Positions 36,875 through 45,379 of a stretch of 64,000 nucleotides of DNA are shown one piece after another. A program made the position numbers and the translations under genes. Numbering within the stretch: the first letter of the stretch is position 1; each line of letters starts with the position of its first letter. Source of the DNA: Psychrobacter raelei (lineage in GTDB: Bacteria; Pseudomonadota; Gammaproteobacteria; Pseudomonadales; Moraxellaceae); the NCBI RefSeq assembly GCF_022631235.3, contig NZ_CP093310.2, forward strand, positions 1,240,001 to 1,304,000, in the 5' to 3' direction. Under the pieces are notes generated by a model, which did no database searches, was not told the DNA's origin, and saw nothing but the letters and a program-made list of their open reading frames with translations.

Positions 36875-37177
36875 GTTTGGCATTATAAGTTAATTTCTCG
36901 TAATCAAGGGCAACTCAAAAATAACCGCTCAGCAGTGTTATAATAAACCCTTGATTGTGCGGCCATTACCCCTCATAAAACCCCCATGCCCTTTGAAATG
37001 ATGGCATGAGAAATATAAAACGTCTTAGCGTCTAAAGTAGGGGTTCAAGCGGCCATACCCGCGCCCACGTCTGTTTATTTTACCCCGTACTGTTCTACCT
37101 TTTTATACTATAGATAGTTGTGTCACTGCAATGCTTTGCTGACCCCAAAACTCAAGCCGATAAAGCCAAAAAAACTT
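36875..37177. other. Intergenic region upstream of hrpA
   Basis: This 303-bp gap contains a perfect 9-bp inverted repeat, AATCAAGGG (36902-36910) and CCCTTGATT (36948-36956), with a 37-nt spacer. No T-run follows. The rest should include the hrpA promoter. The open frame reaches back to a TTG at 37118, which I do not accept as the start. Confidence 0.5.
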
Positions 37178-40100
37178 ATGACTAAAGACACGAATAGCAC
37201 TGCCTCCTCTAATCCTCAAGAGCCCTCGTTAATGCAGGCGCATCAACATAATGCGTCTGTGGTAGAGGATGGCTCAAACGATAAGATAAGCTCTAAATTG
37301 GCTGTTTTTGAATCGATGAAGGAGCTGCCGGTACTGGCCAAAGACCGTCATTTTCTAAGCCGCTTGCAGCGTGAATTATCACGTCCGCCAAAAAACGCAG
37401 ACCCTAAAGTATTGGCAGACAAGCAAGCTAAGTTTGAGCAAATAAAGCAGCGCTCACAGCACGTGGTACAACAGCGTATTGATAGCATTCCTCATAATTT
37501 GCCGCAGCTGCTTAATGATGAGCTGCCAGTCAGTAAGCGCAGCACCGATATTATTCAGGCCATCACCGACCATCAAGTGATTATTGTGGCCGGTGAGACC
37601 GGCTCAGGTAAGACCACTCAGCTGCCGAAGCTTGCGATGCTGGCAGGCCGAGGTATTACGGGTCAGATTGGCCATACTCAGCCCAGACGACTGGCGGCGC
37701 GCAGTGTGGCCAACCGAATTGCTGAAGAGCTGGGTGAGCCACTTGGGGAAACCGTTAGCTTTAAGATTCGGTTTAATGAGCAAGGCAGCGCCCAATCCGT
37801 GGTCAAATTAATGACCGATGGTATCTTGCTGGCCGAGCTGGGTCATGATCGCTTTTTAACCCGTTATGACACAATTATTATCGATGAGGCGCATGAACGC
37901 AGCCTAAATATCGATTTTATTATGGGCTATTTAAAACAGCTGCTGCCTAAGCGTCCAGATTTGAAGGTGATTATTACCTCAGCCACCTTGGATACCGGAC
38001 GTTTTAGTGAGTATTTTGCTCAGTATGACCCTGTTAAAAAGCGTATGGTGCCGGCGCCTGTTATTGATGTCGAGGGCCGAGGCTATCCAGTTGAAGTGCG
38101 CTATCGTCCGCTGACAGATACCCCAGTGAGCAGCTCAGATGACGACAGTTATGATGACTTTGAGGATAATCTGCCACGTGCGGTGGTGGCGGCGGTAGAG
38201 GAGTGCTTTGAAGATGCGATTGCTAAAGGGCATCCTGAGCATGCCGATATTCTGATATTTGCCGCAACCGAAGCAGAGATTCGTGAGATGCAAGAGGTGC
38301 TGGTGCAACATGGGCCGCGCCATACTGAAGTGCTGCCATTATTTGCGCGCCAGACTTACGCTGAGCAGCAGCGTATCTTTCAGCCCTCAGGTCGCGGCAG
38401 ACGCATTGTTATTGCCACCAACGTGGCAGAGACCGCGCTGACTGTCCCGGGTATCCGCTATGTTATTGACTTAGGTTTTGCGCGTATCTCGCGGTATTCG
38501 TATCGCTCACGGGTACAAAGACTGCCTATTGAGGCCATCTCACAAGCGGCGGCCAACCAGCGTAAAGGGCGCTGTGGTCGTGTGGCGCCTGGGGTATGTA
38601 TCCGCCTATATTCAGAAGAAGACTTCGCCAGTCGCCCTGAGTTTACTGAGCCTGAGATTCTGCGTACCAACTTAGCATCGGTGATTTTACAGATGGCAAG
38701 CTTGCGTCTGGGCACAGTAGAGAGCTTTGATTTTATCGAGCCACCTGATAGCCGCTTGGTCAAAGATGGCCGAAAGCTGCTCGATGAGCTCGGTGCACTG
38801 ACGCCAAAAAATAGCGACAGTAAAAAACCTGTGGCTAAGCAAACACTCAATGATGTTAAGCTGACCCGTATTGGTCAAAAAATGGCACGCATGCCGATTG
38901 ACCCAAGGCTTGCCCGTATGCTGGTCGCTGGTAGTGACTTTGATTGTATGCTTGAGATGCTTATCATTGTGGCTGCACTTGCGGTGCAAGATCCCAGAGA
39001 GCGTCCAGCCGAGAAGCGGGCTCAGGCTGATCAAAAACATGCTATTTTTCGTCAAGAAGACTCTGATTTTCTATTTTATCTAAGCCTATGGAACGCTCTA
39101 TATGGCGGCGGTAGTAATAAGCTAAGCAGCAGTCAGCGCAAATCCTTTGCCAAAAAGCATTATCTAAGCTTCCCGCGTCTGCGTGAATGGGAGAAGACCT
39201 ACCGCCAGCTTGAGCAAATGGTGACTGACCTAAAGCTGCTCACAGACTCTGGCACAGAGCATAAAGACAAGCCCCACACGCAAAATGACGCTGCTAAGGG
39301 CCAGCGTCATGCCAATCAGGCAGTAACAGTGGCCAAAAGCGTGGCCACGGACCTAATTGTTGATAATGCCAGTGATAACAAAGTCAATGAAGCGCAGCGT
39401 GCGGTGAAATATGCCAACCTGCATCGTGCGTTACTAACCGGCTTACTGTCTGTTATTGCGCATAAGACAGATCAGCGTGGTGAGTATCTGGCTGCACGTC
39501 AACAAAAAGCCAAAATATTCCCAGCCAGTACCGTGTTTAAGCAAGTACCTGCTTGGGTCATGGCATTCGAGATAGTCGAAACCTCGCAAGTGTTTATGCG
39601 CACCGTGGCAAAAATTGAGCCAGAATGGATTATCTCTGCCGGGGGCAATCTGCTTAAATACCATTACTTCGAGCCGCATTGGTCGAAGAAAACTGGTCGC
39701 GTGCGTGCTTATGCTCAGATCAGCTTATTTGGTCTGATTGTGGTCGCTAAGCAATTGACAAATTATGAGCAGATTAACCTAGAGGAGTCACGAGAAATAT
39801 TCATTCGCGATGGTCTTGTGACTGGTAATCTGGGCCGTCAAGCGCCTTTCTTGCAGCACAATATGGACAAAATTGCAGATGTTGAGCGTATAGAAGAAAA
39901 GCTGCGTCGCCGTGATTTGTTAGTGGATGAAGAGGACTTATATCAATTCTACGAGCGCAAAATCCCGGAACACATCGCCAGCCGTAAAGCCTTTGAAGAC
40001 TGGCGTGCTGATGTTGAAAAAGAAGACCCAAAATTCTTGTTCTTTACCGATGAGGATGTGCTGAAAGAGACGGCACCGACCACAGGCGAGTTCCCAGAGG

Positions 40101-41494
40101 TTTGGCAATTGGGTGATTTAAAGCTGCCTCTTAAATACGTGTTCGATCCGGCCTCTGAAGATGATGGGGTGACCATTAGAGTACCGCTTGCTGCCTTACC
40201 GCAGCTAGATGCCATTGAACTGTTATGGGGGGTACCAGGCTGGCGTTATGAGCTGGTACTGCAATTGCTCAAATCCTTGCCCAAAGAGATTCGCCGCAAG
40301 ATTGTGCCCATTCCCAATACCGCAGACAGCTTATATGACGAGCTTGAAAAAAATCACCAGCAAGGTTTATTAAACCAGCTGTGCCAGGCTTTGCAGCGCC
40401 GCGGTGTGCTTGAGGTAAAACCAGAGGACTTTAATCCAAGCGCTATCGACCGTTACCTGCAGCCACAAATTTGTGTGGTTGATGACAAAAAGCGGGTCAT
40501 TGAAAAAGGGCGTGATCTTAAAGCCTTGCAGCAACGTCATGCCAGCAAGACCAGTCAAGCGTTAAGCAGCAGCCAAGATACGCAAGGGGTACATACCAGC
40601 TTTCCTGGGCACTTTAGATTTAGCAAAAACCGTCATAGTGCCGGTATTGTGATGAAAGAGTTTTCTGCACTGGTGGCTGATGAGGCTGGCGAGGCGGTGA
40701 CCATTCATCAATTTACCGATGTGACAGCAGCGCTAAAAGCGCATCGCAAAGGGGTATTGACCCTTATCCGCAGCAAACTCGGTGCCAAGCAAAAGCAGCT
40801 TACCAGTCAGATTGATAAGACCTTTAAGCTGGCCTTTGCGCCTTTAGGCGATATGGAGAAATTAAAGACCATCGTGGTAGACGCCACGCTTGACGCTACC
40901 TTAGAAGCGTACGCACCAAGCTTTCAAGATCATGACGAAGCGCTGCCTGATAATGCTGATAAAGTTGCTGAGAAATTGGCCAATCAGTTGCCGCTAGATG
41001 ACACAGAGTTTGAAAAAACATCTGAAAAGGTATTGGCCAATTTCTTATTAGAAGGCCAAAAAGTGCTAAGACTGCTGCGAGATGTCTATGCGCGATGGCA
41101 GCGTATCCGCCGCAGCTTACTGATGCTTGATCGTGACGTGTTTGGTGAATCGATAGATGATATCGAGGATCAGCTTGATGATTTGCATTTGTCAGACTTT
41201 GTGTATCGTATGGCGTATGAGGATTGGCAGCAATATCCGCGTTATCTTGAAGCATTAGAGATACGCATTGAGCGCTTAGAGCATAATCTTGATGGCGATC
41301 TGGACGCGGTGTATGAGCTTGATGTCCATATGGAGCGTTTGGCGGGGCGTGCAGATGACGAGACCATTAGTGACTACCGCTGGCTGGTTGAGGAGTTTCG
41401 TATTCAGCTGTTTGCGCAGCCGATGAAAACCCGTCAATCGGTGTCACAAAAGCGGCTTAATAAAATGTGGGAACAGGTCAATGCTCGGCGGTAA
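37178..41494 (+). CDS. hrpA: DEAH-box ATP-dependent RNA helicase HrpA
   Basis: HrpA is a large DEAH/RHA helicase acting on mRNA and stalled ribosomes. From ATG 37178 the protein is about 1438 residues, somewhat longer than E. coli HrpA (1300). Walker A GETGSGKTTQLPK lies near residue 138 and the DEAH box IIIDEAHERSLN near 234, with SATLD, RGRRIVIATNVAETALTVPGI and the arginine finger QRKGRCGR following. The winged-helix, ratchet and OB-fold regions and the C-terminal DUF3418 tail (LDAIELLWGVPGWRYEL onward) complete it. A Ser/Asp-rich linker and a His/Lys/Asp-rich loop near residue 700 are extra. The start is uncertain because the ribosome site is weak. Confidence 0.93.
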   Translation: MTKDTNSTASSNPQEPSLMQAHQHNASVVEDGSNDKISSKLAVFESMKELPVLAKDRHFLSRLQRELSRPPKNADPKVLADKQAKFEQIKQRSQHVVQQRIDSIPHNLPQLLNDELPVSKRSTDIIQAITDHQVIIVAGETGSGKTTQLPKLAMLAGRGITGQIGHTQPRRLAARSVANRIAEELGEPLGETVSFKIRFNEQGSAQSVVKLMTDGILLAELGHDRFLTRYDTIIIDEAHERSLNIDFIMGYLKQLLPKRPDLKVIITSATLDTGRFSEYFAQYDPVKKRMVPAPVIDVEGRGYPVEVRYRPLTDTPVSSSDDDSYDDFEDNLPRAVVAAVEECFEDAIAKGHPEHADILIFAATEAEIREMQEVLVQHGPRHTEVLPLFARQTYAEQQRIFQPSGRGRRIVIATNVAETALTVPGIRYVIDLGFARISRYSYRSRVQRLPIEAISQAAANQRKGRCGRVAPGVCIRLYSEEDFASRPEFTEPEILRTNLASVILQMASLRLGTVESFDFIEPPDSRLVKDGRKLLDELGALTPKNSDSKKPVAKQTLNDVKLTRIGQKMARMPIDPRLARMLVAGSDFDCMLEMLIIVAALAVQDPRERPAEKRAQADQKHAIFRQEDSDFLFYLSLWNALYGGGSNKLSSSQRKSFAKKHYLSFPRLREWEKTYRQLEQMVTDLKLLTDSGTEHKDKPHTQNDAAKGQRHANQAVTVAKSVATDLIVDNASDNKVNEAQRAVKYANLHRALLTGLLSVIAHKTDQRGEYLAARQQKAKIFPASTVFKQVPAWVMAFEIVETSQVFMRTVAKIEPEWIISAGGNLLKYHYFEPHWSKKTGRVRAYAQISLFGLIVVAKQLTNYEQINLEESREIFIRDGLVTGNLGRQAPFLQHNMDKIADVERIEEKLRRRDLLVDEEDLYQFYERKIPEHIASRKAFEDWRADVEKEDPKFLFFTDEDVLKETAPTTGEFPEVWQLGDLKLPLKYVFDPASEDDGVTIRVPLAALPQLDAIELLWGVPGWRYELVLQLLKSLPKEIRRKIVPIPNTADSLYDELEKNHQQGLLNQLCQALQRRGVLEVKPEDFNPSAIDRYLQPQICVVDDKKRVIEKGRDLKALQQRHASKTSQALSSSQDTQGVHTSFPGHFRFSKNRHSAGIVMKEFSALVADEAGEAVTIHQFTDVTAALKAHRKGVLTLIRSKLGAKQKQLTSQIDKTFKLAFAPLGDMEKLKTIVVDATLDATLEAYAPSFQDHDEALPDNADKVAEKLANQLPLDDTEFEKTSEKVLANFLLEGQKVLRLLRDVYARWQRIRRSLLMLDRDVFGESIDDIEDQLDDLHLSDFVYRMAYEDWQQYPRYLEALEIRIERLEHNLDGDLDAVYELDVHMERLAGRADDETISDYRWLVEEFRIQLFAQPMKTRQSVSQKRLNKMWEQVNARR

Positions 41495-41725
41495 ATGTTA
41501 AAAAACCAAGAGACTTGCCTTATGTTGCCTGCTGTATTTAACGGCCATATCGGCTTTCTTCAACAGCCAGGCGGCGCTACAGCATTATTTAAACCAGGTC
41601 CTATTGAGTCTAAAAGAGCCACAGATAAACAGGCCTGGTTTAAAGCGCTGTATGTGTTGATACGTAAAAACGTTTACCGTTTTGGCCGCTTTTTATTGAG
41701 TGCTTAAATAAAGAGCGACAAGATA

Positions 41726-42484
41726 TTATACCGCTTGCGTCTCTTCAAGGCGCTTGGCTATTTTGTGTTCATCATCACTGCTGTCGATTTTCCAGTAGCT
41801 TGAGATATACATTCTGCAAGGGGTAACGGGGCTTTCATGCTTAAAGTAATGTCGTAGCGCGCGCATGCTATTGAATTCGCAGGCAGCCCAGACTTCAGGC
41901 AGTCCTGCCGGCCAAGTCAGTGATTTTACTTTATCCAATAAAGGCGCCTTATCAGCGCTGGCATGCGGTACGATTATCCAATGTATCTCAATGTTTTTAG
42001 GTTTGGCCAGGTTTTGGATGTCTTGCTCGCTAAGTACTTCAATGACCGCATGGCCTGTGGCATCTTGTGGCATCTGCGCCAAATTTGCTGTGATGGCTGG
42101 TAGGGCAGTCATATCACCGACTAATAGGTACCAGTCAGCGCCAGGGCTGACAAGCTTAGTGGGACCTGGGCCTGCTACTAAGATGTCGTCGCCGACTTTT
42201 ACGTTTTTGACCCATTTTAAGGCCGGACCCTCCACGCCATTATCGGTAGTTTCATGAAGCACAAAATCCACATCAATCTCAGTAGGACGCTGATTGATAA
42301 TGGTATAAGAGCGCTTGGCTACCTGATGGTTCTGGGTATCGGGGAAGATGAATTTTAGATAAGCGCTTTCTTGCTGCGCAGGAAGAGTCTGCATGTCTGT
42401 GCCCCCCAAGGTGAGGCGGCGCATATTAGGAGTGATGTCTTCAATGTTTAGGACAGTTAAGGTTCTAGGAGCAGCTCTTGCCAT
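41726..42484 (-). CDS. Siderophore-interacting ferric reductase (SIP/ViuB family)
   Basis: FAD-containing reductase that releases iron from ferric siderophores in the cytosol using NAD(P)H. The FAD motif is KRSYTIINQRPTEIDVDFVLH (R-x-Y-T), then GPALKWVKNVKVGDDILVAGPGPTKL. The C-terminal NAD-binding half has WYLLVGDMTALPAITANL and VWAACEFNSMRALRHYF, followed by CRMYISSYWKIDSSDDEHK, the family end motif (Y-x-x-x-Y-W). At 252 residues it is the normal length. GAGGAAA precedes the ATG. A near-ideal Fur operator sits 27 bp upstream, so it should be derepressed in low iron. No siderophore genes are nearby. Confidence 0.9.
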   Translation of the reverse strand: MARAAPRTLTVLNIEDITPNMRRLTLGGTDMQTLPAQQESAYLKFIFPDTQNHQVAKRSYTIINQRPTEIDVDFVLHETTDNGVEGPALKWVKNVKVGDDILVAGPGPTKLVSPGADWYLLVGDMTALPAITANLAQMPQDATGHAVIEVLSEQDIQNLAKPKNIEIHWIIVPHASADKAPLLDKVKSLTWPAGLPEVWAACEFNSMRALRHYFKHESPVTPCRMYISSYWKIDSSDDEHKIAKRLEETQAV

Positions 42485-42510
42485 AAATTATTTCCTCTTA
42501 GTCTTTGCAA

Positions 42511-42543
42511 TATATTAAATGATAATCGTTATCATTTAATATA
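42511..42543 (-). promoter_or_regulatory. Fur-box operator, 33-bp perfect inverted repeat
   Basis: Two perfect 15-bp arms, TATATTAAATGATAA and TTATCATTTAATATA, surround TCG. The core AATGATAATCGTTATCATT follows the Fur consensus of three NATWAT units. It lies 27-59 bp upstream of the siderophore-interacting reductase, overlapping the likely promoter. Confidence 0.88.
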
Positions 42544-42630
42544 TATAGGGCTGATTGCGAATAATTCAAGCTTCTTTTAATAAGGCGAATAAAGAGGCTA
42601 AGAGCCAGACTCAATGAATGACTTATACTC

Positions 42631-42665
42631 ATAAACACAGCGGTATCTAGACCCACTGTGTTTAT
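42631..42665. repeat. Long inverted repeat
   Basis: ATAAACACAG (42631-42640) and CTGTGTTTAT (42656-42665) are perfect 10-bp arms. Inside them GG/CC pair beyond one mismatch, around a loop of TATCTAGA type. There is no T-run on either strand, so it is not an ordinary terminator. Confidence 0.7.
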
Positions 42666-42814
42666 AACAGAGATAGATTACAGGTTTTTAGTCTATGGTT
42701 ACGCTGACCCCTGCCGTCAAATCCGTATAGTTAAACTTGGGAGATTTTAATTAGCCAGCTTAACGATAAGGGCAAATTTGGGATCAGTTAGCATAACCAA
42801 TTTTTAACAACCTT

Positions 42815-42857
42815 GGTCACAAAGTGGTCACCATTTGGTCACCGAGTATCTAGTCAC
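42815..42857. repeat. Helically phased GGTCAC direct repeats
   Basis: GGTCAC begins at 42815, 42826 and 42837, exactly 11 bp apart, and AGTCAC follows at 42852. The 11-bp period equals about one DNA turn, as in sites for proteins that bind side by side. Confidence 0.7.
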
Positions 42858-43027
42858 CGTAGTTTAACTTAATTAACTATTAGAATAGATTAATGATTTT
42901 TCACTACTTGAATATCTAATAACGGAAATTAAGAATGACTAGGAATAATTTTAACTCTAGAATTAAAATCTTATAAAGCCCTTATTAATCAAAACCTTGA
43001 GAAGGGGTGACTAAAACCATCACCCAC

Positions 43028-43058
43028 AAAAAAACCTCAAGTATTTCTACTTGAGGTT
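43028..43058 (-). terminator. Terminator of the tRNA-Val/tRNA-Asp transcript
   Basis: AACCTCAAGTA and TACTTGAGGTT are perfect 11-bp arms around TTTC. Read on the minus strand, the hairpin is followed by a run of T (plus-strand A at 43028-43034). It lies 45 bp downstream of tRNA-Asp. Confidence 0.85.
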
Positions 43059-43102
43059 GAAACTGTGCGCTTAATTAAATAAGTAAGCTAAGTTTTAAAA
43101 TA

Positions 43103-43179
43103 TGGCGCAGCGGACGGGACTCGAACCCGCGACCCCCGGCGTGACAGGCCGGTATTCTAACCAACTGAACTACCGCTGC
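43103..43179 (-). tRNA. tRNA-Asp (anticodon GTC)
   Basis: The 77-nt minus-strand cloverleaf starts GCAGCGGTAGTTCAGTTGGT and ends in an encoded CCA. The anticodon stem CCGGC(C) surrounds CTGTCAC with anticodon GTC, and the T-arm is GCGGGTTCGAGTCCCGT. Acceptor GCAGCGG pairs with CCGCTGC. It lies 56 bp downstream of tRNA-Val on the same strand. Confidence 0.97.
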
Positions 43180-43235
43180 TTAGGTCGCTTTAGAATGTTT
43201 AGCCACTTTCTAAAAAAGTGGTACTCTATAAAGAG

Positions 43236-43311
43236 TGGTGGGTGATGACGGATTCGAACCGCCGACATTCTGCGTGTAAGGCAGACGCTCTACCAACTGA
43301 GCTAATCACCC
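43236..43311 (-). tRNA. tRNA-Val (anticodon TAC)
   Basis: The 76-nt minus-strand cloverleaf starts GGGTGATTAGCTCAGTTGGT. Acceptor GGGTGAT pairs with ATCACCC, then discriminator A and encoded CCA. The anticodon loop CTTACAC sits between CTGC and GCAG, so the anticodon is TAC. The T-arm is CGGCGGTTCGAATCCGTC. A small hairpin (CCACTT / AAGTGG, 43203-43221) in the spacer before tRNA-Asp may be a processing site. Confidence 0.96.
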
Positions 43312-43522
43312 TGAATGTAGGAGCGTATTATATACATATATCAATATGTGTCAAATTTTTTCTGCAAAAAAGTGGAGAAAATTCAAAATTTTGATTTTAG
43401 GGGGCTAAATAAGGGGATTTATCCTGGTTTGGGGCAGATATGGTAAACTACGCGGTAATTAAATACTGTATCTCATGATGACACATGCAAAACCATAACT
43501 GTAAATAAAATAAGAGACGCCC

Positions 43523-44716
43523 ATGAATAATGCAAATAATCCGACCCGCGTGGTCATTGACCTCGATGGTAGCTTAGATGAATTGGACGATGATGACATC
43601 ACGTTGCCGGATTTGGCTGAGCCGCAAGACATACCTATTATCGAGACCCCTCGTGTGGTGCAGGCCGCCGCAGACACAAAACCTAACTCCGTCTCCTCGA
43701 CATCTACCACTGCCAGCTCAGTAACCTCAACGCCAGAGCTAGTCGCTCAGACGCTGACACAAAGTGAGCAGCAAAAAGAGGACAAAAAGCGTGGCGGTTG
43801 GTTCTCACGTATGAAGTCTGGACTCTCTAAGTCGCGTAAGAATCTGGCTGAAGGCGTTGCTAATATCCTAATTGGTGGCAAAGAGATTGATGATGAGCTA
43901 CTTGAGGAGGTTGAAGATCAGCTGTTAGTAGCCGATATTGGTGTCGAAGCGACAGACAAAATTATCAAAAGTTTAACCGAGCAGACCGCCCGCGGTGATT
44001 TGATTTATTCGCATTCTTTATATAAAGCCTTACAAAAAGAGCTGGTTGAGATTCTTGAGCCAAAAGTGGCCCCGCTGATCATTGATACCAGTAAAAAGCC
44101 CTTTGTAATTTTAATGGTAGGGGTGAATGGGGTGGGTAAAACCACAACCATCGGTAAGCTTGCTAAGCGCTTACAAGCTGAAGGCAAGTCGGTGATGTTG
44201 GCAGCTGGTGATACTTTCCGTGCGGCAGCGACAGAGCAGCTACAAGTATGGGGTGAGCGTAATAATATTCCTGTGATTGCCCAAGGGCATGGCGCTGATA
44301 GTGCATCGGTCGTATTCGATGCCATGCAATCTGCCAAAGCCAAAAATATCGATGTGCTAATCGCCGATACAGCTGGCCGCCTGCAAAACAAAACTCACCT
44401 GATGGCTGAGCTTGAAAAAGTAGTTCGCATCATGCGCAAATCTGATCCCACGGCGCCGCACGAGGGCATGATTGTATTAGATGCTGGTACTGGCCAAAAC
44501 GCCATCAATCAGGTCAAAATCTTTAACGATGCGGTGCCCCTAACCGGCATTACCATCACCAAACTTGACGGCACAGCCAAAGGTGGTGTGGTATTTAACA
44601 TTGCCAATACCACAGATATTCCGATTCGCTATATCGGGGTGGGTGAGTCTATTGATGACTTACGTGCCTTTAGTCCGAAGCAGTTTGTGGCTGCATTGTT
44701 TGAAACCGATGAATAA
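43523..44716 (+). CDS. ftsY: Signal recognition particle receptor FtsY
   Basis: FtsY docks SRP-ribosome complexes at the membrane and is an SRP-type GTPase. The 397-residue protein has an acidic, Ser/Thr-rich A domain (about residues 1-80) and then the NG domain: WFSRMKSGLSKSRKNLAEG at the N start, P-loop GVNGVGKTTTIGKLA near 199-213, DTFRAAATEQLQ, DTAGRLQNK and TKLDGTAKGG, with the closing GVGESIDDLRAF. Length is shorter than E. coli (497) because the acidic domain is short, as is common. It is followed by a terminator and the ogt gene. Confidence 0.97.
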   Translation: MNNANNPTRVVIDLDGSLDELDDDDITLPDLAEPQDIPIIETPRVVQAAADTKPNSVSSTSTTASSVTSTPELVAQTLTQSEQQKEDKKRGGWFSRMKSGLSKSRKNLAEGVANILIGGKEIDDELLEEVEDQLLVADIGVEATDKIIKSLTEQTARGDLIYSHSLYKALQKELVEILEPKVAPLIIDTSKKPFVILMVGVNGVGKTTTIGKLAKRLQAEGKSVMLAAGDTFRAAATEQLQVWGERNNIPVIAQGHGADSASVVFDAMQSAKAKNIDVLIADTAGRLQNKTHLMAELEKVVRIMRKSDPTAPHEGMIVLDAGTGQNAINQVKIFNDAVPLTGITITKLDGTAKGGVVFNIANTTDIPIRYIGVGESIDDLRAFSPKQFVAALFETDE

Positions 44717-44754
44717 TAGGCTTGTGTCTATCTCAAAAAGTAACCTTTACTCTT

Positions 44755-44786
44755 AAAAAAATGGCATCATAAGGTGCCATTTTTTT
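44755..44786 (+). terminator. Terminator after ftsY
   Basis: AAAAAAATGGCA pairs with TGCCATTTTTTT around TCATAAGG. It also shows that the GTG at 44774, inside the hairpin, cannot be the true start of the next gene. Confidence 0.85.
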
Positions 44787-44815
44787 GTTTGAGACCTGTT
44801 TTGAGGCCTGTGATT

Positions 44816-45379
44816 ATGATTGTAACTACCACCTCTTTTGCCCAGCATAGCTTACTGCTTATTGCTTCAGATATACCCTCTGCAGAGCCCAAATTGGTCA
44901 GCTTAGATTGGCTAGCCAAGGGTCAACAGTGGTCTGACTCAAAGTCACTGGCACCGCTAAAAAAGCGTCATCGACTAGTGGATGATGATTTTCAGTTTAT
45001 TGACGAAAATAGCCTAAGCAAAGATAACCCAATTGAGTTACTGCTCATAACCACCATCACCCAATTACAGCAGTATCTAAAAGGTGAGCGCCAACAGTTT
45101 GATATTGCACTAGACTGGTCGTTGGGTACGCCATTTCAGCAAAATGTCTGGCGGGCGTTGCAACAAATTGCTTATGGAGACACTATAAGCTATGCACAAT
45201 TGGCGCAAAATATAAACAAACCCACCGCCTACCGAGCGGTGGCCAATGCCAATGGCAAAAACCCCTTTAGTATTATCATTCCCTGTCATAGAGTAGTGGC
45301 CAGTGATGGTGGCTTGGGCGGCTATACTGGTGGGCTTGATAAAAAACGCCTGTTACTACAACTAGAAACGCTCAGCTAA
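44816..45379 (+). CDS. ogt: Methylated-DNA-protein cysteine methyltransferase (Ogt type)
   Basis: Suicide repair enzyme moving alkyl groups from O6-alkylguanine or O4-alkylthymine to its own cysteine. The active site is Cys157 in IIIPCHRVVASDG. The preceding helix-turn-helix and arginine finger are TPFQQNVWRALQQIAYGDTISYAQLA and AYRAVANANGKNP. Length is 187 residues from ATG 44816, which has GAGG 8 nt ahead. The N-terminal half is divergent, as is usual. The 3' end overlaps the convergent regulator gene by 8 bp. Confidence 0.93.
   Translation: MIVTTTSFAQHSLLLIASDIPSAEPKLVSLDWLAKGQQWSDSKSLAPLKKRHRLVDDDFQFIDENSLSKDNPIELLLITTITQLQQYLKGERQQFDIALDWSLGTPFQQNVWRALQQIAYGDTISYAQLAQNINKPTAYRAVANANGKNPFSIIIPCHRVVASDGGLGGYTGGLDKKRLLLQLETLS

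Larger units (their letters stand above)
42544..43027. other. Gene-poor stretch between the Fur box and the tRNAs
   Basis: About 480 bp with no open frame having a plausible start, codon use or ribosome site. It holds a strong inverted repeat at 42631-42665 and a run of GGTCAC repeats at 42815-42857. It could be a remnant of a former insertion next to tRNA genes, but no integrase or attachment-site duplication was seen. Confidence 0.5.

Noticed and set aside
38458..39055. Long minus-strand frames inside hrpA
   Set aside because: They oppose strongly conserved helicase motifs and have no starts with ribosome sites.
41495..41707. 70-residue frame directly after hrpA
   Set aside because: No ribosome site, no recognisable motif, and it begins at the base after the hrpA stop; most likely chance.
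42544..43102. Prophage or integrative element next to the tRNAs
   Set aside because: No integrase, no duplicated tRNA end and no phage-like genes in the window.
44774..44815. Longer ogt start at GTG 44774
   Set aside because: It falls inside the ftsY terminator hairpin, so an mRNA starting after the terminator would lack it.
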